Shown: piece after piece, positions 34,184-43,020 of the stretch | Position numbering within the stretch: position 1 is the stretch's first letter | Layout of the letters: every line of letters starts with the position of its first letter | Assembly (NCBI GenBank): GCA_020161395.1 | Contig: JAIUOE010000005.1 | Location: 186,001-250,000 of the forward strand | Direction of reading: 5' to 3' | Source of the DNA: Bacteroidota bacterium | GTDB taxonomy: Bacteria > Bacteroidota > Ignavibacteria > Ignavibacteriales > Ignavibacteriaceae | Length of the DNA: 64,000 bases | The notes under the pieces: model-generated | The model's database searches: none | What the model saw: only the letters and a program-made list of their open reading frames with translations | Told to the model about the DNA's origin: nothing | Program-made: the position numbers and the translations under genes

Positions 34184-36691
34184 TTATAACTCATAATTAA
34201 CAAATGTCAAACGATAGTCTTCTCCGCTTAGCACGGTATCATATAGCCCGACACCCTCACCCTGGTGTTTATTCACTCCGGTGTAAACAAGACTGGCATC
34301 CTCGTACCGCTTGAATTTGTAAACGGCATCGTTCATCAGAGCGGAATTGAACACCCCAAGACTTACTAAAAGATCAAAATCCTTCACGGTAAGTCCCGTT
34401 ACTTTTTTGAATAAACCCGGTTCGAGTTGCGTAATTACATCCTTCAGGCTTCTCTCACGGTAGTCGGTAAGATAGAGGAACACGGGAATTCTCGTTGCAA
34501 ATTTTATCAGTTTCTCCTGAATCTCCTTCCGCTTCGATTTATATTCCTTCTCTTCCTCTGTCAGTTGCCTTTTCTCGTCAGAAGAGAGGTGTCGCTCATT
34601 CGCTTCCCGTTTCAGCTTTTTAATCGACTCCGACTTGTTGATTATTGTCTCGATATCCTGATTCAGCGACCGGAACCCCTCAATTTTCATCAGGGCATCC
34701 ATCGCCTCCTCGCTGTTCATAAGCCGTTGAAGTGTGGCATTGTCAACATTCACAAGAAGAGCACTTTCCCATCTCCTCGCAAGAAGTGTAGCCGAGGTAC
34801 CACTCAGTGCCATATCCAAAATGCCAGCCGCATCTATCTGCTTCATCGAGCTGCCGTCATAGGCAAGAACGGGAAGAAATTTGATAAACTCCTCCACCTT
34901 CTTTTCGGGATTCATCTCATTCACATTCAACCGGCAACTGTAGTCAGCTGTCTGCCTCAGTGCCCTGTCGGGAGCAAAATCGAAAATGTAGCACTCCTCC
35001 TTCATTATCAGTTCCTTGTTGGGCGAAAGACTGTCGGGATTTTTAATCGTCCAGGGAGTCTGAACACGAAATGCAGCCTGAAAATATGTTTCGGGACTGG
35101 AAGAATTCCTTAGCATGAAAATCCCCGTCCACGGCTTAACGGAAACACCCGTAGTAAGTTTCCCGCATGAAAGGGTGATGCTCTTTGTCTTTAACGGATT
35201 TTCCATCGCCTCCTTTACGGGTGGAAGTGCTTCCACACCAATCCCGGCACCATTTCCCGCTGCAACAACAATTCTGTATTCATGATAAAATTTATTCTGA
35301 GGCTGTTTCAACAAATTCGCCATGGCATTGCAGGAGGCGATTGACGGCAGAAACCAGAATGTATGCGAGAGCACCCCCAGAAGCCGCACATCCGAAAACG
35401 GCATGGGTGGTTTTTGTGCTCCGAGCTTGAGGTTGTCGATGGTTGTCGCAAGATAAGCCCCCCTGATCAGATCGAGCCACTTCTGCACTTCATTCAAATA
35501 TTTGAATATTGCCTGATCCCCCTCCCCCTCGGCTTTAAAAAATTCATTCAAATCAAACTCGTCAAACTCACCCCCCCTTGCCACATCCTTGATGGAAGGC
35601 GGAAGCTGATATGTAAGCATAACCATCCGGGGAAGTGAGGCGTATGGATTTTCGTCCCCTTTCCACTCCTCTTTTGCTCTTTGTTCGTCGGAGTAGGTCC
35701 AGTTGAAAATCTGCTCTTCTATAAATTCACCCGATACAATTGCCCGAAAAGGAGTACCCGAAAGATAAAGGTATGCGTTTGTGGTGATCGGCATGATGCT
35801 CTCATCAAAATCTTCAAGCCATTTCCCGTTCGCAAATTCCCTCTCCTTTTTGTCTTCGGCTTCGAAGAGGTCTTTGGCATTTTCCCGCCATGCTCCGTAA
35901 TGGTACTCGTCAAAGATCACACAATCCCAGTTGGTGGTGTGCACCCATTCGTTCCTCGGCTTTATCCCCCCTGCCTCGTTTCTCCCGAGAAAATCCTGAA
36001 ACGAACCGAAGCAAACCACGGGTCTCGAAGTGTCGGCATCCTCCATCCTCCTGCCGTTCCTGCTGATGAATTGCCACCCCTCAAAATCCAGATGTGAATT
36101 AAGATCTTCCTCCCACGCACTTTGAACAGCGGGCTTAAAGGTAAGAACAAGCAGTTTTTTCCACCCCAGTTTTTTGGCAAGCTGATATGATGCAAAGGTT
36201 TTACCAAATCTCATTTTGGCATTCCAAAGGAAGTGGGGTGTTTTGCCGGGATTCTCGGCACTGAAACTTCTGAAATACCGGGCTGTTTTCTCCACCGCCT
36301 CCCTCTGCTCGGGTCTCATCTCAAAATCAAGTGTCCGGTTCTCCTCATTTCTTACTCCCGTTTTTATCGCAACTATGGCAACTTTTACATCATCGACCCC
36401 GCAGGCAAACCATTCACCTTCGGGATTTCTGAACCCCTTCTTCCGCAGGAACCTGTGGACTTCGTGATCTGTAAATACCGACCCGTCGTTCCGCATCGCA
36501 GGCTCCTCAAGGAGTATCCTGTAGGGAGGCTCCCCCGGCTTAAGCGTTGGATACTGCTGCCCCACCCTCGTCTTTGCATCACGAACTGTAAAACCAATTT
36601 TGAGGAGACCCGCATACTGTGGATGTGTATCCTCGTATGCGTATATCACGGGATTTGCTTCAGGCTTCTGCGGAAAAAAGTTTTTAGGCAT
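34184..36691 (-). CDS. restriction-type DEAD/H helicase with N-terminal GIY-YIG (T5orf172-like) domain
   Basis: Residues about 14-60 (VIYAYEDTHPQYAGLLKIGF and the following Arg-containing helix) match the T5orf172/GIY-YIG nuclease fold, ending at EGEWFACG. The helicase begins near residue 125. It has Walker A NAKMRFGKTFASY, DEYH in VIFDEYHYGAW, LSGTPFRAI, ITLSCGKLTTGVSVKPWTG and the motif VI-like YFQAAFRVQTPW. At 835 residues it looks like the R subunit of a restriction system. The two methyltransferase-like genes upstream on the same strand are its likely partners. Confidence 0.82.
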   Translation of the reverse strand: MPKNFFPQKPEANPVIYAYEDTHPQYAGLLKIGFTVRDAKTRVGQQYPTLKPGEPPYRILLEEPAMRNDGSVFTDHEVHRFLRKKGFRNPEGEWFACGVDDVKVAIVAIKTGVRNEENRTLDFEMRPEQREAVEKTARYFRSFSAENPGKTPHFLWNAKMRFGKTFASYQLAKKLGWKKLLVLTFKPAVQSAWEEDLNSHLDFEGWQFISRNGRRMEDADTSRPVVCFGSFQDFLGRNEAGGIKPRNEWVHTTNWDCVIFDEYHYGAWRENAKDLFEAEDKKEREFANGKWLEDFDESIMPITTNAYLYLSGTPFRAIVSGEFIEEQIFNWTYSDEQRAKEEWKGDENPYASLPRMVMLTYQLPPSIKDVARGGEFDEFDLNEFFKAEGEGDQAIFKYLNEVQKWLDLIRGAYLATTIDNLKLGAQKPPMPFSDVRLLGVLSHTFWFLPSIASCNAMANLLKQPQNKFYHEYRIVVAAGNGAGIGVEALPPVKEAMENPLKTKSITLSCGKLTTGVSVKPWTGIFMLRNSSSPETYFQAAFRVQTPWTIKNPDSLSPNKELIMKEECYIFDFAPDRALRQTADYSCRLNVNEMNPEKKVEEFIKFLPVLAYDGSSMKQIDAAGILDMALSGTSATLLARRWESALLVNVDNATLQRLMNSEEAMDALMKIEGFRSLNQDIETIINKSESIKKLKREANERHLSSDEKRQLTEEEKEYKSKRKEIQEKLIKFATRIPVFLYLTDYRERSLKDVITQLEPGLFKKVTGLTVKDFDLLVSLGVFNSALMNDAVYKFKRYEDASLVYTGVNKHQGEGVGLYDTVLSGEDYRLTFVNYEL

Positions 36692-36723
36692 TATTTCTTA
36701 CCAAAATTGTTATCTGTCTTTCC

Positions 36724-36883
36724 AATTGTCGTGACACTGTAACGACAATTCTTTTTATCGTTTACTAATAGTCTCTACACAGTAGAGACAATTAACTTGT
36801 CATCGCTCACCAATTGTCGCTACACTGTAGCGACAATTCACCTTTCATTGCTCACCAATTGTCGCCACACTGTAGCGACAATT
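36724..36883. repeat. cluster of four palindromes, TTGTCGCTACA-type
   Basis: Four hairpins occur at 36724-36750, 36768-36792, 36812-36838 and 36857-36883. Copies 3 and 4 each have 12- to 13-base arms (AATTGTCGCTAC facing GTAGCGACAATT), and spacers share TCGCTCACC or TTGCTCACC. They separate the methyltransferase gene from the helicase gene within one presumed operon and could set relative expression. Confidence 0.9.
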
Positions 36884-36917
36884 TAAATATTGCGAATTTC
36901 TTCCAAAAACGGCATTT

Positions 36918-38474
36918 TTACTCTCCATCCCCCAACTCCATCGGTCTTATCATCGACTCGATAAAATCTATCTCCTCCTGTGTCAAACCGTATTTTTTAT
37001 ACAGCTTCTCGTCTGTCCATGACTCCGAAAAATCCTGGATGGGGACGAAGGAGTAAGCTTTTTTCATCGCATTTTGTGTTAATTTGACAACACCTACAAG
37101 AAGATGAAATAATTTGGTTTGAGTATAAGAATAAACATTTTCCATTTCCACAATGTCTTTAAATGGACCTACAAGCAGATATGTTTCTGTGCAGGCTGAT
37201 TTTGGTAAGGCTGTTATTGGCTTGAGCCAGTCTTTTCCTAAATACCCGCTACCCCATGCTTTAGGGAAAAAAAGTTTATAGGAATCTATCAAGTGCTGGT
37301 TTTTTCTAATATTTTCAAGAGAAATAAACCTTTCACCCTCTCGCTGCCAACCAAAGTAATATACCAGAATGGAATCATTTCCATCTCTTTTTGAAAAATT
37401 AGGTTTTATTCTCCTGTAACTATTTTCCTCTCTTTGGTCGAAGCCGAAAGGATCATTTGCACTTACTATATCAGAAAATTTATCTTCTTTTAGCCGATTA
37501 ATTTTTTCAAGAATCGTTATAACTCTATTATAACGAATGAAACTTCCACCCTCGTCCATCATCAGATATCGGAAGGATTCTGTCATCTTATTTAAATCTT
37601 CGTAGGAATATATTTGGCATTTTCCATTGTAGTTCTTATCCCATAAGAAATAGCATACTCCACCTTTAATCTCGACTCCGGGGAAGCAATCTGAAGCATT
37701 CCAAAAATCATGTAAGATTTTCATTCTTTGATCCCTCAGCATGCTGTCACGAAAATCATCAAGCCCTCTGCCTCCTGTAAACCATCTGGAGGGTATGATC
37801 ATTATTAAATAATTCGGATTTAATTTTTTCGCTTGCTCAACAAATTTTTGATAGATGGGAATAGCACTTGCACCAGTCCCTCCCCCATCGTTTAGTTGAT
37901 AGGGAGGATTTCCAATAATTACATCGAATTTCATGTTAAAGATATTTTCCGGGTTTTCTGTGTGAATAAATTGATAGGCGTGCGATTCGAGTTCATCGCC
38001 ACGGGAATAAACAGCCTCGGAGGCACCGCAAAATGTGCATTTACCGTTTACCCACGAGTGTTCGGTTCTCTCAAAAATTATGTTCCCCTCCTCACCTTCG
38101 AAGAGGTCACAAACCGAGTATTTTCCGTTTGCGGTTTTTGAACAGTAAACACTTCTTCTCGAAAGGAGAGCCGTCAGTTCTGTAATTGCAATGCCGAACA
38201 ACTGGTTTTTGTAGATGTGGTTTAGTCTCTTCTGCCTGTCGGGGAACTCCGTCTCAAGACCGGCAATCAGTCTTTTTGCGATCTCCCTTAAAAACACCCC
38301 CGATTTACTGACGGGATCGAGAAACCTTGTATTTTTATCGCTCCAGAGCTCTTCCGGCAGCATGTCCAAAATTCTGTTTGCGAGATCGGGCGGAGTAAAA
38401 ACCTCGTCATTACTCAAATTTGCGAGACACGAGAGAACATCGGGGTTGTATTCAGAAACCATCTTCAACTCCAA
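36918..38474 (-). CDS. Eco57I-like adenine-specific DNA methyltransferase component
   Basis: The 518-residue protein contains the N6-adenine motif NPPYQLNDGGG near residue 190, followed by YLIMIIPSRWFTGGRGLDDF and GVEIKGGVCYFLW, as in Eco57I-type enzymes. A variant SAM loop LDPVSKSGVFLREI is near residue 47. The middle contains a Cys pair (CTFCGA). ATG 38462 is an alternative start. It overlaps by up to 23 bases the end of the upstream methyltransferase-like gene, so the two are translated together. Confidence 0.85.
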   Translation of the reverse strand: MELKMVSEYNPDVLSCLANLSNDEVFTPPDLANRILDMLPEELWSDKNTRFLDPVSKSGVFLREIAKRLIAGLETEFPDRQKRLNHIYKNQLFGIAITELTALLSRRSVYCSKTANGKYSVCDLFEGEEGNIIFERTEHSWVNGKCTFCGASEAVYSRGDELESHAYQFIHTENPENIFNMKFDVIIGNPPYQLNDGGGTGASAIPIYQKFVEQAKKLNPNYLIMIIPSRWFTGGRGLDDFRDSMLRDQRMKILHDFWNASDCFPGVEIKGGVCYFLWDKNYNGKCQIYSYEDLNKMTESFRYLMMDEGGSFIRYNRVITILEKINRLKEDKFSDIVSANDPFGFDQREENSYRRIKPNFSKRDGNDSILVYYFGWQREGERFISLENIRKNQHLIDSYKLFFPKAWGSGYLGKDWLKPITALPKSACTETYLLVGPFKDIVEMENVYSYTQTKLFHLLVGVVKLTQNAMKKAYSFVPIQDFSESWTDEKLYKKYGLTQEEIDFIESMIRPMELGDGE

Positions 38475-39111
38475 GTTTCATAAAATGTACAACGGGAAAT
38501 TCCGCCACAGGTGTGGGAAGGAAAGCCCTTTCCCCCAGATCGGAAAAAAGATTCGGTTCATTCATCGGCTGGCTTTCCAAAAGGTTCGCCATCGTAAAAT
38601 CCCTCCTTTTTATACCGTTATCGCTTACGGGACTCCATTCGGAAAAAACTATTGGCAGGGCTAAACCATCGGGAGTTTTCAGACTCAAGGCATCACCCCA
38701 TAAAATATTGCGTTTCAAAATAAATGATGCCACATTCAAACATTGGGGGTTACACTTCCCGCCAAAATTTTGCCCGTACCGCTCAGCAAATATTCTCAAA
38801 AGCCGCTCCCGGCACTCAATCACATTATCTTCGAGAATGTCGATCCCGTAAATGCTCGAAACGGCGAGAATTGCATAAAATTCCCACTCCGTTTGAGCGG
38901 ATTTATATCTTTTGTCTGTAACTGCAAGTTTTCTGTTGAGTATTTCGGCGAGGAAATTCCCTGTACCGCATGCGGGTTCAAGGAATCGTGATTCGATTCG
39001 TTCTGTTTCCTGTTTCACGAGGTCGAGCATGGCGTTCACCTCCCTCTCGGAAGTGAATACTTCACCATGTTCAGCTACCCGTTTCTTTGATTTTACCTGT
39101 TTGCTCTTCAT
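38452..39111 (-). CDS. SAM-binding methyltransferase-like protein of the same restriction system
   Basis: The 219-residue protein has the SAM motif FLEPACGTGNFLAEIL (about residues 42-57) and YGIDILEDNVIECRERL, as in Eco57I or HsdM-like N6 methyltransferases. The NPPY catalytic motif is absent; where it would be expected there is FSEWSPVSDNG. It therefore probably needs the 518-residue protein downstream. It is the first gene of the three-gene restriction unit. Confidence 0.8.
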   Translation of the reverse strand: MKSKQVKSKKRVAEHGEVFTSEREVNAMLDLVKQETERIESRFLEPACGTGNFLAEILNRKLAVTDKRYKSAQTEWEFYAILAVSSIYGIDILEDNVIECRERLLRIFAERYGQNFGGKCNPQCLNVASFILKRNILWGDALSLKTPDGLALPIVFSEWSPVSDNGIKRRDFTMANLLESQPMNEPNLFSDLGERAFLPTPVAEFPVVHFMKLGVEDGF

Positions 39112-39137
39112 TATATCACGCCACCTTGCTCCCGTTT

Positions 39138-39597
39138 GGCATTAAAAATAGAAATGAACGACAATATTAAATTAAGGAAAAAAATTGAATTTCTGAATAA
39201 CGAAGGATGAATAACGAGGGCTGAATTGCGAAGGCTGAAAAGCAATAGCCTGTGGTTTTAACCACAGGAAATAAAAAAAATAAAGGGGACGCAGATACAC
39301 GCAGATTTAACAGATTTTCGCAGATTGTGTTAATGGTTCCACGGATTTCACGGATTGCACACGGATTTTCGCAGATGAGAGCTGAAAAACAATAGCCTGT
39401 GGTTTCAACCACAGGAAATAAAAAAATTTGGGGACGCAGATTAGGCAGATTTTCGCAGATGAGAGCTGAAAATCAATAGCCTGTGGTTTCAACCACAGGA
39501 GAGAAAATAGCCTGTGGTTTTAACCACAGGGAGAGAAAATTTCCCGAAAGCTGTCGTCAGGACAATCGAGGACGATTGTCGCTCCTTTTCCGAAATG
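39138..39597. repeat. repeat-filled intergenic region with at least four REP-like hairpins
   Basis: CCTGTGGTTTTAACCACAGG or its CAACC variant occurs at 39249-39268, 39396-39415, 39480-39499 and 39511-39530. They alternate with GGACGCAGAT...TTTTCGCAGATGAGAG words and GAATAACGAAGGATG words. It ends with the GACAATCG-CGATTGTC hairpin. Only artificial frames cross this region; I see no gene. Confidence 0.85.
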
Positions 39598-39637
39598 TTC
39601 AACTAGCTCATAGTTAATAGATCATAGCTTTTTTATG

Positions 39638-39700
39638 TCACCAAAAGCGTGAGAACAAAGGAAATTGCCGGTATTTTCATACCAAAATATAAGGGGAAAA
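39638..39700 (-). pseudogene. 5' remnant of a duplicated GH53 galactanase gene
   Basis: These 63 bases match 41973-42035, the start and leader of the intact galactanase gene, with one mismatch. The remnant reads MKIPAISFVLTLLV and then runs into unrelated sequence with a stop codon one codon later. It sits downstream of the small exported gene at 39705, just as the intact gene sits downstream of 42044, so it marks a duplicated operon that lost its last gene. Confidence 0.85.
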
Positions 39701-39704
39701 TTAC

Positions 39705-40121
39705 CTACTTCTGCCTAAGTTTTTTTATTTTTATGCCCGCGTTTGTAGATATATCAACAACATAACCGGAACCTTTTAATAAGATATAAGAGTTTCCAAC
39801 CTCTCTTTCAACTTTAAGTCCGGCGTTTTTGCATTGGGTTATTATCTCCGCACGCCGTTCCGTCGATGGGCGCGTTTCAGCGTAATAGTATGCTTTGCCG
39901 TCTGCCTCCGGTAAAAGTTGGAACAACTCCTCACCTTTCTTCCATTCTTTTCCTGTTTTGCTTTCATAACCCCACTCTTTCAGAGTTGCTCTCATTTTGT
40001 AATTACTCTGTGTAAGCAAAACGGTGATATTTTCAAAAGAAATGTATCCGGTCCCTCCATCCTGTGAAAAAGCCATTCCGGTTAAAAGAAAAACAAAAAG
40101 AAGAAGTGTTTTTGTACGCAT
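39705..40121 (-). CDS. small exported protein, family A (copy beside the galactanase remnant)
   Basis: The 138-residue protein has the signal peptide MRTKTLLLFVFLLTGMAFS. Its mature part starts DGGTGYISFENIT and has WKKGEELFQLLPEADGKAYY and AGLKVEREVGNSYILLKG. It is clearly related to the protein at 42044 (shared GGTG-ISF, AGLKVERE, IKKL). No known domain is recognised. A GAGGT ribosome site is placed 6 bases before the ATG. It is 43 bases downstream of the gene at 40165 and likely co-transcribed. Confidence 0.8.
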   Translation of the reverse strand: MRTKTLLLFVFLLTGMAFSQDGGTGYISFENITVLLTQSNYKMRATLKEWGYESKTGKEWKKGEELFQLLPEADGKAYYYAETRPSTERRAEIITQCKNAGLKVEREVGNSYILLKGSGYVVDISTNAGIKIKKLRQK

Positions 40122-40164
40122 ATTATACCTCGATTAAATTTGGTGACAAAAAATTGAAAACTTG

Positions 40165-40584
40165 CTATTTTCTTGTGATCTCGATCTGTTGGCCCTTTTT
40201 GAGATTAATAACAAAGATATTATTGGACATCTCAATATTCTCCGTATCCTCTTTCACGATCTTGAAACCCGCTGCCAATGCATCGGCTTTCAGACTTTCT
40301 TCCCTCTCCGTGGTAAGGTTTAACTCCAGAAATGTGAAGAAATCATCTGTTTTAGACTTTCTGAACATCTGAAATCTGTGCATCCCTTTCCTGTATGTGT
40401 CGCGATTTTCCCAATCAGGAATATACCCATAATCCTTGAGAGTCATTTTAAGCGTACTGAGTCTGCCAATATCTAAAATAGAGAGCACTTCGCCGAAACT
40501 GATCGGTTTGGAGGTCTCGTTCTGTTGCGAGAAAGCCATTCCGGTTAAAAGGAAAACGAAAAGAAGAAATGTTTTTGTACGCAT
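40165..40584 (-). CDS. small exported protein, family B
   Basis: The 139-residue protein has the same signal peptide as its neighbours. Its mature part (QQNETSKPISFGEVLSILDI, then TLKMTLKDYGYIPDW and RFQMFRKSKTDDFF) shares only loose features with the others, such as an ISF-like start and an AGFK-V-KE stretch near the end. Function unknown. It is the first gene after the promoter at 40625-40656. Confidence 0.78.
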   Translation of the reverse strand: MRTKTFLLFVFLLTGMAFSQQNETSKPISFGEVLSILDIGRLSTLKMTLKDYGYIPDWENRDTYRKGMHRFQMFRKSKTDDFFTFLELNLTTEREESLKADALAAGFKIVKEDTENIEMSNNIFVINLKKGQQIEITRK

Positions 40585-40624
40585 ATTATACCTCGATTAA
40601 ATTGAATATTAAAAATCTAAATTC

Positions 40625-40656
40625 CAAAGATAAAAACCTTTGATTGTTTTAAACAA
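40625..40656 (-). promoter_or_regulatory. Bacteroidota-type promoter, copy 1
   Basis: On the minus strand TTG is followed after 21 bases by a perfect TATCTTTG (TAnnTTTG consensus). It lies about 40 bases upstream of the ATG at 40584. The same promoter, base for base, is found at 43061-43092. Confidence 0.7.
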
Positions 40657-40677
40657 AACAAATTAGATTTTGTTTCA

Positions 40678-40880
40678 ATTTATTGTGAAGGCTGAATAAC
40701 GAGTGCTGAGGGCTGAAAAACAATAGCCTGTCGGTTTTAACAACAGGGGGAGAGATACGAAGGATGAATAGCGAGGGCTGAAAAACAAATAGCCTGTGGT
40801 TTTAACCACAGGGAGAGAAAATTTCCCGAAAGTTATCGGCAGGACAATCGAGACGATTGTCGCTCCTTTTCCGAAAGCCA
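40678..40880. repeat. REP-like and GGCTGAA-type repeats
   Basis: GAAGGCTGAATAACGA-type words, a decayed hairpin at 40727-40746, and a full composite repeat at 40793-40877 (CCTGTGGTTTTAACCACAGG plus the GACAATCG hairpin). The first part is also duplicated upstream of the gene at 42568. Confidence 0.85.
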
Positions 40881-40926
40881 AACTTCTAATCTCAAAATTC
40901 AGCCCTCAGCCTTCCAAAATTCAGCC

Positions 40927-42015
40927 TTACTTCCCGCTAAACGCCTTCACCACCGGCAAAACGCGGAAATTGAAATCGTATAAAGCCTGATTTTCCCAGG
41001 AAGAACCGTTGGTGGAAGTGGTGCCCCGAAATGCAACCCACTCGCCACCCCAGTAACAAACACCTGCACCACCTGTCGACTCCCGAACTTCAGAAAAAAC
41101 CTTTTTCAGAAACTGGTGTTGTCCCTCAGGTGTTGCGGGATAACCGGGATGAAGTTGATCATTGGTTCCCAGTACATTATGCGTCCAGTCATTCCACCCC
41201 AAAGTGAATGGATATGATGTTTCCACAATTGCGACTTTTTTCCCAAACTCCCGATTGAGTCCGGTGATTACAGAGTCAAGAGCGTCAATCCTCTTACCGT
41301 GGTAAAGCGGATAATATGAAAGTCCGATAATATCGTAATCAGCACCCTTTATCGAACGGAAAAATCCATCTGACCAGTCCAATCCTGCATAGTGAATCAC
41401 AATCTTCGTTCCGGGAGAATACTTCCTGACGGCTTTTGCTGTTGTATCAAGCAGAGTACGAAAAATTCCGTCAGAGTTTGCAATCCTCCCCGGCTCAAAC
41501 ATGAAACCGATGTTTATCTCATTCCCTGTCTGGATATAATCCGGTTTAATCTCCTCTGCGATCATCTTCGTATATTCGTAAACCGAATCAATGAGAGCGG
41601 AACCGGTTATCCCCCTCCAGGCTGAAGGCATTTCCTGATGACCGGGATCCGACCAGGTATCTGAATAGTGCACCGAAATCATGACGCGAAAACCTTCACT
41701 TCTGAGGCGGGAACAAAACAATCGAACTCCGGAAAAACTTTGATCAAACTCATCCGGATCCTTGAACAGACGAACTCTTACGGTGTTTACTCCTGCTTTT
41801 TTCAAGGTGATGAGCATTGGTTCGGCTATGCTGTCGGAATTGAGGAAGATCGTCCCCTCCCTTTCTATCAAAGGTAAAAACGAAAGATCCGCCCCGCTAA
41901 TGAAGAATTTTTCTTCACTTACGGGAGGGATCTCAGGGGATGTGGTACTCTCGCAGCCGGCGAAAAGGGTCATCACCAAAAGCGTGAGAACAAAGGAAAT
42001 TGCTGGTATTTTCAT
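40927..42015 (-). CDS. arabinogalactan endo-beta-1,4-galactanase (GH53), lipoprotein
   Basis: The 362-residue protein has a lipobox (LLVMTLFAGC) and a GH53 TIM barrel. It has FISGADLSFLPLIEREG, VNTVRVRLFKDP, MISVHYSDTWSDPGHQ, the acid/base Glu in YIQTGNEINIGF, the nucleophile Glu in KVAIVETSYPFTLGW, and YWGGEWVAF near the end. GH53 enzymes cut beta-1,4-galactan side chains of pectin. It is last in an operon with the small exported genes at 42568 and 42044. Confidence 0.93.
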   Translation of the reverse strand: MKIPAISFVLTLLVMTLFAGCESTTSPEIPPVSEEKFFISGADLSFLPLIEREGTIFLNSDSIAEPMLITLKKAGVNTVRVRLFKDPDEFDQSFSGVRLFCSRLRSEGFRVMISVHYSDTWSDPGHQEMPSAWRGITGSALIDSVYEYTKMIAEEIKPDYIQTGNEINIGFMFEPGRIANSDGIFRTLLDTTAKAVRKYSPGTKIVIHYAGLDWSDGFFRSIKGADYDIIGLSYYPLYHGKRIDALDSVITGLNREFGKKVAIVETSYPFTLGWNDWTHNVLGTNDQLHPGYPATPEGQHQFLKKVFSEVRESTGGAGVCYWGGEWVAFRGTTSTNGSSWENQALYDFNFRVLPVVKAFSGK

Positions 42016-42043
42016 ACCAAAATATAAGGGGAAAAGCCCGGAA

Positions 42044-42457
42044 TTACTTTAACTTTTTGATTTCGATACTTCCGTCACCATTAATCACTACTGAATAATT
42101 GTTTCCCTTTAATCGAACATATCTTAGTCCCTGCTCCCTTTCAACTTTGAGACCCGCTGCAATAGCCTGGGATTTTATTTCGTCACGCCGTTGTTTGGTT
42201 GCAGGGGGTTCGTTATAAGTTGCAGTTCCTGTGGCAGGATCGGCGACTATCCGAAATTGCTCATCGCCTTTTTTAAAGTCACTATCTGAGCTAAATTCAT
42301 TACCCATTTCTTTTAAAACCTCCCCGATCACTTGTTGTGTCGGCAATTCCATTAGCTGGGTAATCTGCTTGAAACTGATCCTCCCGGTTCCCCCCTGCTG
42401 AGAAAAAGCCATCCCGGTTAAAAGAAAAACGAAAAGAAGAAGTGTTTTTGTGCGCAT
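42044..42457 (-). CDS. small exported protein, family A (copy beside the intact galactanase)
   Basis: The 137-residue protein has the shared signal peptide and a mature part QGGTGRISFKQITQLMELPT. It continues with FKKGDEQFRIVADPATGTAT and AGLKVEREQGLRYVRLKGNN. It is a paralogue of the protein at 39705. It lies 28 bases upstream of the galactanase gene, which points to joint expression; a role in galactan use is only suggested by position. Confidence 0.8.
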   Translation of the reverse strand: MRTKTLLLFVFLLTGMAFSQQGGTGRISFKQITQLMELPTQQVIGEVLKEMGNEFSSDSDFKKGDEQFRIVADPATGTATYNEPPATKQRRDEIKSQAIAAGLKVEREQGLRYVRLKGNNYSVVINGDGSIEIKKLK

Positions 42458-42567
42458 TTTATACCTCGATTAAAGTTAATGATTAAGATTGTATAAGGGA
42501 TCCGGGCAATTCAATCGCACCGATTCCCTCAATTCTCGTGAAATGGATCCCACACGGAAGGTCACTT

Positions 42568-43020
42568 TTACTGTTTGGAATACCAAATTATTATATTGCT
42601 ATTGCCTTTCTCTTTACTCTCGTTTTGCGAAAATTTCCAAGGCCCCTTGCTCATCGAAATTCGTGATGGTATGCTCCCTGGATCTTCCTTGAAGCCGTCG
42701 ACTTTGACTTCAGTGAGCAGATCCGGGGTCCTTCCGATTCCATTTTTGCTGACAGTCTCTTGGTAGATCACCTGTTGACCGCGATTGGCTGAGAGCGTGA
42801 ATTGGAATCTGCCATTAGAGAATTTCGTCCCTTTCTCACTGATCTCCCCGGTAACCTCAAATCGTTTATCCAGAGATTTAACCTTCTCAACAAGTTCGTT
42901 GATGTCCGTGGAGTATGTCATTACTTGTTTAATCTCAAATAAGCTAAGTGGTTGGGCACGCTGAGCAACCAGATACGAACCCATAAATAAGAAGAAAAGA
43001 AGAAGTGTTTTTGTACGCAT
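42568..43020 (-). CDS. small exported protein, divergent family member
   Basis: The 150-residue protein begins MRTKTLLLFFLFMGSYLVA, a variant of the shared leader. The mature part (PLSLFEIKQVMTYSTDINEL, FQFTLSANRGQQVIYQE, PWKFSQNESKEKGNSNIIIW) shows little similarity to the gene in the same position of the other copy, at 40165. The upstream 160 bases of the two genes are almost identical. Function unknown. Confidence 0.75.
   Translation of the reverse strand: MRTKTLLLFFLFMGSYLVAQRAQPLSLFEIKQVMTYSTDINELVEKVKSLDKRFEVTGEISEKGTKFSNGRFQFTLSANRGQQVIYQETVSKNGIGRTPDLLTEVKVDGFKEDPGSIPSRISMSKGPWKFSQNESKEKGNSNIIIWYSKQ

Noticed and set aside
34427-35113. 228-residue plus-strand frame inside the helicase gene
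   Set aside because: It is antisense to the conserved helicase motifs and has no recognisable domain or ribosome site.
36724-36883. Possible CRISPR array
   Set aside because: There are four unequal palindromes with similar rather than unique spacers, and no cas gene is in the window.
39167-39492. Two small minus-strand frames in the repeat region
   Set aside because: Both are made of REP-like and CGCAGATT repeat units and have no independent coding signal.
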